Origin: Sphingomonas sp. NFR15
GTDB lineage: Bacteria > Pseudomonadota > Alphaproteobacteria > Sphingomonadales > Sphingomonadaceae
Length of the DNA: 64,000 nt
Direction of reading: 5' to 3'
Assembly: GCF_900103265.1 (NCBI RefSeq)
Contig: NZ_FMWX01000001.1
Location: forward strand, 248,001-312,000
Within the stretch, counting starts at the first letter, position 1; the number at the start of each line of letters is the position of its first letter. Under the pieces are notes generated by a model. The model had not been told where the DNA came from. It saw only the letters and a list, made by a program, of their open reading frames with translations, and did no database searches. A program made the translations under genes and the position numbers. Positions 61,921 to 64,000 of this stretch are shown here, in pieces.

Positions 61921-62451
61921 TTACAGAGCTGGTCCAGCCCGGCGCAGCGCGCGGGCGCGCCACTTGCGCACGATCCACCAGCGCCAGCCGAGCGCGCTCG
62001 CGGCGAAGCCCGTCACCGCGAAGACAGCGGTGATGGTGAGCAGCCCGACGACCAGCGACGGCCCCGCCTGCGAGACCAGCCAGTGCAGCCAGCCCTCGCC
62101 GGCGCGCACGCTCGCCCCCTCGTAACGGAGCAGGCGGCTGCCGATCCAATAGGCCGCGACCCACAATGGCGGCGTGGTGAGCGGGTTGGTGATGAAGGTG
62201 GTGAGCGCCGCGGTCGGGATGTTGGCGCGTACCGGCAGCGCGAGCAATGCCGACAGCGGCACCTGCGCGACCGGGAACAGGATGCCGGTCACCATGCCGA
62301 GCGCGACGCCGCGCGGCACCGAGCGGCGGGTGAACCGCCACAAAGCGGGCGCGAGCACCCGGTGCGCGACCGGGCGGAGCAAGCGGCTGCGCTCGAGGCT
62401 CTCGCGGGTGGGCAGGTTGCGGTGCGCCCAGGCGGCGGCCCTCGCGAACAT
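61921..62451 (-). CDS. DUF2062 membrane protein
   Basis: The 176-residue protein carries the DUF2062 signature (SVPRGVALGMVTGILFPVAQ, NIPTAALTTFITNPLTTPPL). At least three membrane segments are visible (VPLSALLALPV, LWVAAYWIGSRLL and LVVGLLTITAVFAVTGFAAS). The function of this family is unknown. Its start is 3 nt from the smpB stop, so they are probably co-transcribed. Confidence 0.88.
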   Translation of the reverse strand: MFARAAAWAHRNLPTRESLERSRLLRPVAHRVLAPALWRFTRRSVPRGVALGMVTGILFPVAQVPLSALLALPVRANIPTAALTTFITNPLTTPPLWVAAYWIGSRLLRYEGASVRAGEGWLHWLVSQAGPSLVVGLLTITAVFAVTGFAASALGWRWWIVRKWRARALRRAGPAL

Positions 62452-62453
62452 CG

Positions 62454-62936
62454 TCAGCCGCGATCGCGCATCAGGCGGCCCTGCTCGCGCTTCCAGTCAC
62501 GCTCCTTGGTCGCCTCGCGCTTGTCGTGATCCTTCTTGCCCTTGGCGAGCGCGAGTTCGACCTTCGCGCGGCCCTTCGAGTTGAAGTAGATCATCAGCGG
62601 CACGAGCGTCATGCCCTGGCGCGCGACTGCACCGTGCATCTTGTTGATCTCGCGCTCATGGAGCAGCAATTTGCGCGGGCGCTTCGGCTCATGGTTGAAG
62701 CGGTTGCCGTGGCTGAACTCGGGCACGTTCGAGTTGATGAGCCAGACCTGCCCGTCGCTCACCTCGGCATAGCTCTCCGCGATCGAGCCGGTGCCCGAGC
62801 GCAGCGATTTCACCTCGGTCCCGGTCAGCGCGATGCCGGCCTCGTACACCGTCTCGATAGAATAATCGTACCGCGCGCGCCGGTTCTCGGCGACGATCTT
62901 GGTCTTTTCGAAAGCGGGGGGTTTGGGACGGGCCAT
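62454..62936 (-). CDS. smpB: SsrA-binding protein
   Basis: The 160-residue protein guides tmRNA to stalled ribosomes. It shows the SmpB pattern [72 protein letters not shown] and a basic C-terminal tail ([20 protein letters not shown]). ATG 62936 (MARPKPP) matches the family; the open frame upstream is not conserved. Confidence 0.96.
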   Translation of the reverse strand: MARPKPPAFEKTKIVAENRRARYDYSIETVYEAGIALTGTEVKSLRSGTGSIAESYAEVSDGQVWLINSNVPEFSHGNRFNHEPKRPRKLLLHEREINKMHGAVARQGMTLVPLMIYFNSKGRAKVELALAKGKKDHDKREATKERDWKREQGRLMRDRG

Positions 62937-62994
62937 AAGAGACGGGCATGTAGGGCGCGGTGCCGGCGATGGGAAGGCCGGAGTTGGTGCGCCT

Positions 62995-63267
62995 TCAGTC
63001 CGTAAGCCGTGCGCCATGTCGGATGCTGAGGATATAGACCTCATCGCCGCTTACGTCGTAGCGGATGACATAGGGCGGAATAATCGTGAGTTCGCGACAG
63101 TCACCCGACACTCACCGCCCTCGGTTGGGAAACGCCTGCAAGCTGTCGCAAGCCCGGATCAACCGGAGCGCCATGCGACGCGCGGCTTCGGGATCGAACT
63201 GCTGGATATAGCGGCGAATCAGATCGAGATTGGCAACCGCTTCCTGCGTCCAGACTATTTGAACCAT
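62995..63267 (-). pseudogene. RelE/ParE-family toxin gene interrupted by an in-frame TGA
   Basis: From ATG 63267 the frame encodes a toxin-like start (MVQIVWTQEAVANLDLIRRY and RLIRACDSLQAFPNRGR), then TGA at 63112-63114. The same frame continues with [20 protein letters not shown] and [14 protein letters not shown], the usual ParE C-terminal strands, to TGA at 62995. One base change (for example CGA to TGA) would explain this. The truncated 51-residue product lacks the conserved C-terminus and is probably inactive. The start overlaps the antitoxin stop by 13 nt, as in intact modules. Confidence 0.8.
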
Positions 63268-63434
63268 TCGAGCGGCGCGGGCACTTCTTGGGGTGTGCCC
63301 CACTTGGACAACCAGGCCATGACCTCAGCGTGATCAATCACGCGGCCGGCAGCGATATCCGCTCTCGCACGCGCATCCGCGGCGGCTTCGGCGTCTGTGT
63401 TCGGGCGTTCATAAATGGGGCGCTCGACGTTCAT
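63255..63434 (-). CDS. Antitoxin of a type II toxin-antitoxin pair
   Basis: A 59-residue reading frame from ATG 63434: MNVERPIYERPNTDAEAAAD, ARARADIAAGRVIDHAEVMA, WLSKWGTPQEVPAPLEWFK. It resembles small antitoxins found before ParE-type toxins (acidic, RADIAAGRVIDHAEVMAWL region). Its stop lies inside the toxin start region, overlapping by 13 nt. The antitoxin frame itself is intact while the toxin frame is interrupted. Confidence 0.75.
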   Translation of the reverse strand: MNVERPIYERPNTDAEAAADARARADIAAGRVIDHAEVMAWLSKWGTPQEVPAPLEWFK

Positions 63435-63476
63435 GCCTCGCTGGTTATCATGAGGTCGTCGATCGGGCCAGCCTCC

Positions 63477-64000
63477 TCAGGCGATCCCAGCCGCCGCCAT
63501 CGCCGCATCCACTGCCGCCCGTGCCGCTTCGCTGGGCCAGGTCATCGGCAGGCGCAGGGCGGTGGGGAAGCCGGGGATGACCTTCGACACCGCGTATTTC
63601 ACCGGCCCGGGCGAGGCGTCTGTAAACATCGCCAGGTGGAGCGCGAACAGCCGGTCGTGAAGGCCGAGCGCGGCGGTGTAATCCTCGTCGTCGGTGGCGG
63701 CCTGGAATTCGGCGCACAGACGCGGCGCGACGTTGGCCGTCACCGAGATGCACCCCACCCCGCCCATCGCGTTGAAGGCGAGCGCTGTTTCATCGTTGCC
63801 CGAGAGTTGCGCGAAGGCAGGGCCGCAGGCCGCGCGCTGCTGCGAGACCCGGGCGAGCGCACCGGTCGCGTCCTTGACCCCGACGATGCTGTCGGGGAAC
63901 GCCCTGGCGAGCCGGCCCATCGTTTCCGGCAGGATATCGGTGACGGTGCGGCCGGGCACGTTGTAGAGCAGCACCGGCAGATCGCACGCCTCGACGATCG
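63477..64000 (-). CDS. dapA: 4-hydroxy-tetrahydrodipicolinate synthase, C-terminal part (5' end outside window)
   Basis: The frame is open to the window edge and encodes about 174 C-terminal residues of a DapA-type lyase. It has LLYNVPGRTVTDILPETMGR (the Tyr of the catalytic triad), the Schiff-base lysine in IVGVKDATG, and the barrel region LSGNDETALAFNAMGGVGCI. The enzyme condenses pyruvate with aspartate semialdehyde in lysine and diaminopimelate synthesis. The end of the protein looks complete. Confidence 0.92.
   Translation of the reverse strand, partial: IVEACDLPVLLYNVPGRTVTDILPETMGRLARAFPDSIVGVKDATGALARVSQQRAACGPAFAQLSGNDETALAFNAMGGVGCISVTANVAPRLCAEFQAATDDEDYTAALGLHDRLFALHLAMFTDASPGPVKYAVSKVIPGFPTALRLPMTWPSEAARAAVDAAMAAAGIA

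Overview
The window looks like a chromosomal segment of a Sphingomonas-like alphaproteobacterium (Sphingomonadaceae). Signs of this are high GC, a complete Entner-Doudoroff cluster (zwf-pgl-edd-glk-eda), the hybrid kinase CckA, a recA gene with the alphaproteobacterial GTTC-N7-GTTC SOS box, a large TonB-dependent receptor, and palindromic intergenic repeats of a kind common in sphingomonads. No rRNA, tRNA, prophage, CRISPR array or full transposon was recognised; almost everything is housekeeping.

Layout. 1-6.8 kb: end of an MFS transporter, cysteine synthase, a SleB-type cell wall hydrolase, hisI with a small lipoprotein, purF and an SDR oxidoreductase. 6.8-9.5 kb (minus): cyclopropane fatty acid synthase and photolyase. 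9.5-14.4 kb (minus): seven-gene cytochrome c maturation operon ccmCDEFGHI, nearly every junction a start/stop overlap. 14.5-17 kb: VOC protein, PA0069-type radical SAM protein, and an HxlR regulator divergent from an azoreductase. 17-24 kb (minus): dnaE, then lolC/E-lolD-GNAT-gpx. 24-28.9 kb: TonB receptor, a small heat-shock protein with a heat-shock promoter and a thermometer-like leader, and an RNB ribonuclease. 29-31.2 kb (minus): pyrG and secG. 31.3-38.9 kb (plus): MarR regulator, SH3 protein and argC, then the sugar catabolic cluster that takes glucose to pyruvate and glyceraldehyde 3-phosphate. 39-44.1 kb (minus): mltG and the fatty acid synthesis cluster fabD-(GxxExxY)-fabG-acpP-fabF. 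44.3-46.2 kb (plus): RcnB-like protein and rpsF-rpsR-rplI. 46-55 kb: bestrophin-like channel, alaS, DUF1593 protein, M24 peptidase, cation symporter, GST. 55-64 kb (minus): recA, a response regulator and CckA, M13 peptidase, DUF2062 protein, smpB, a damaged toxin-antitoxin pair, and the start of dapA (cut by the window end).

Most unusual structure. (1) A 451-bp unit with 32-bp inverted ends lies inside the fab cluster and carries a GxxExxY gene; its ends supply that gene's ribosome binding site and last codons. (2) A ParE/RelE-type toxin frame is interrupted by one in-frame TGA next to an intact antitoxin. (3) A near-consensus sigma-32 promoter fires directly into a three-hairpin, ROSE-like leader of the hsp20 gene. 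(4) A 210-bp palindromic repeat holds a near-perfect three-way junction. (5) A 300-bp non-coding stretch upstream of lolC/E is full of nested stem-loops. (6) Three families of paired inverted repeats punctuate the intergenic spaces, and one supplies the stop codon of cfa. No clearly novel multi-gene system was found.
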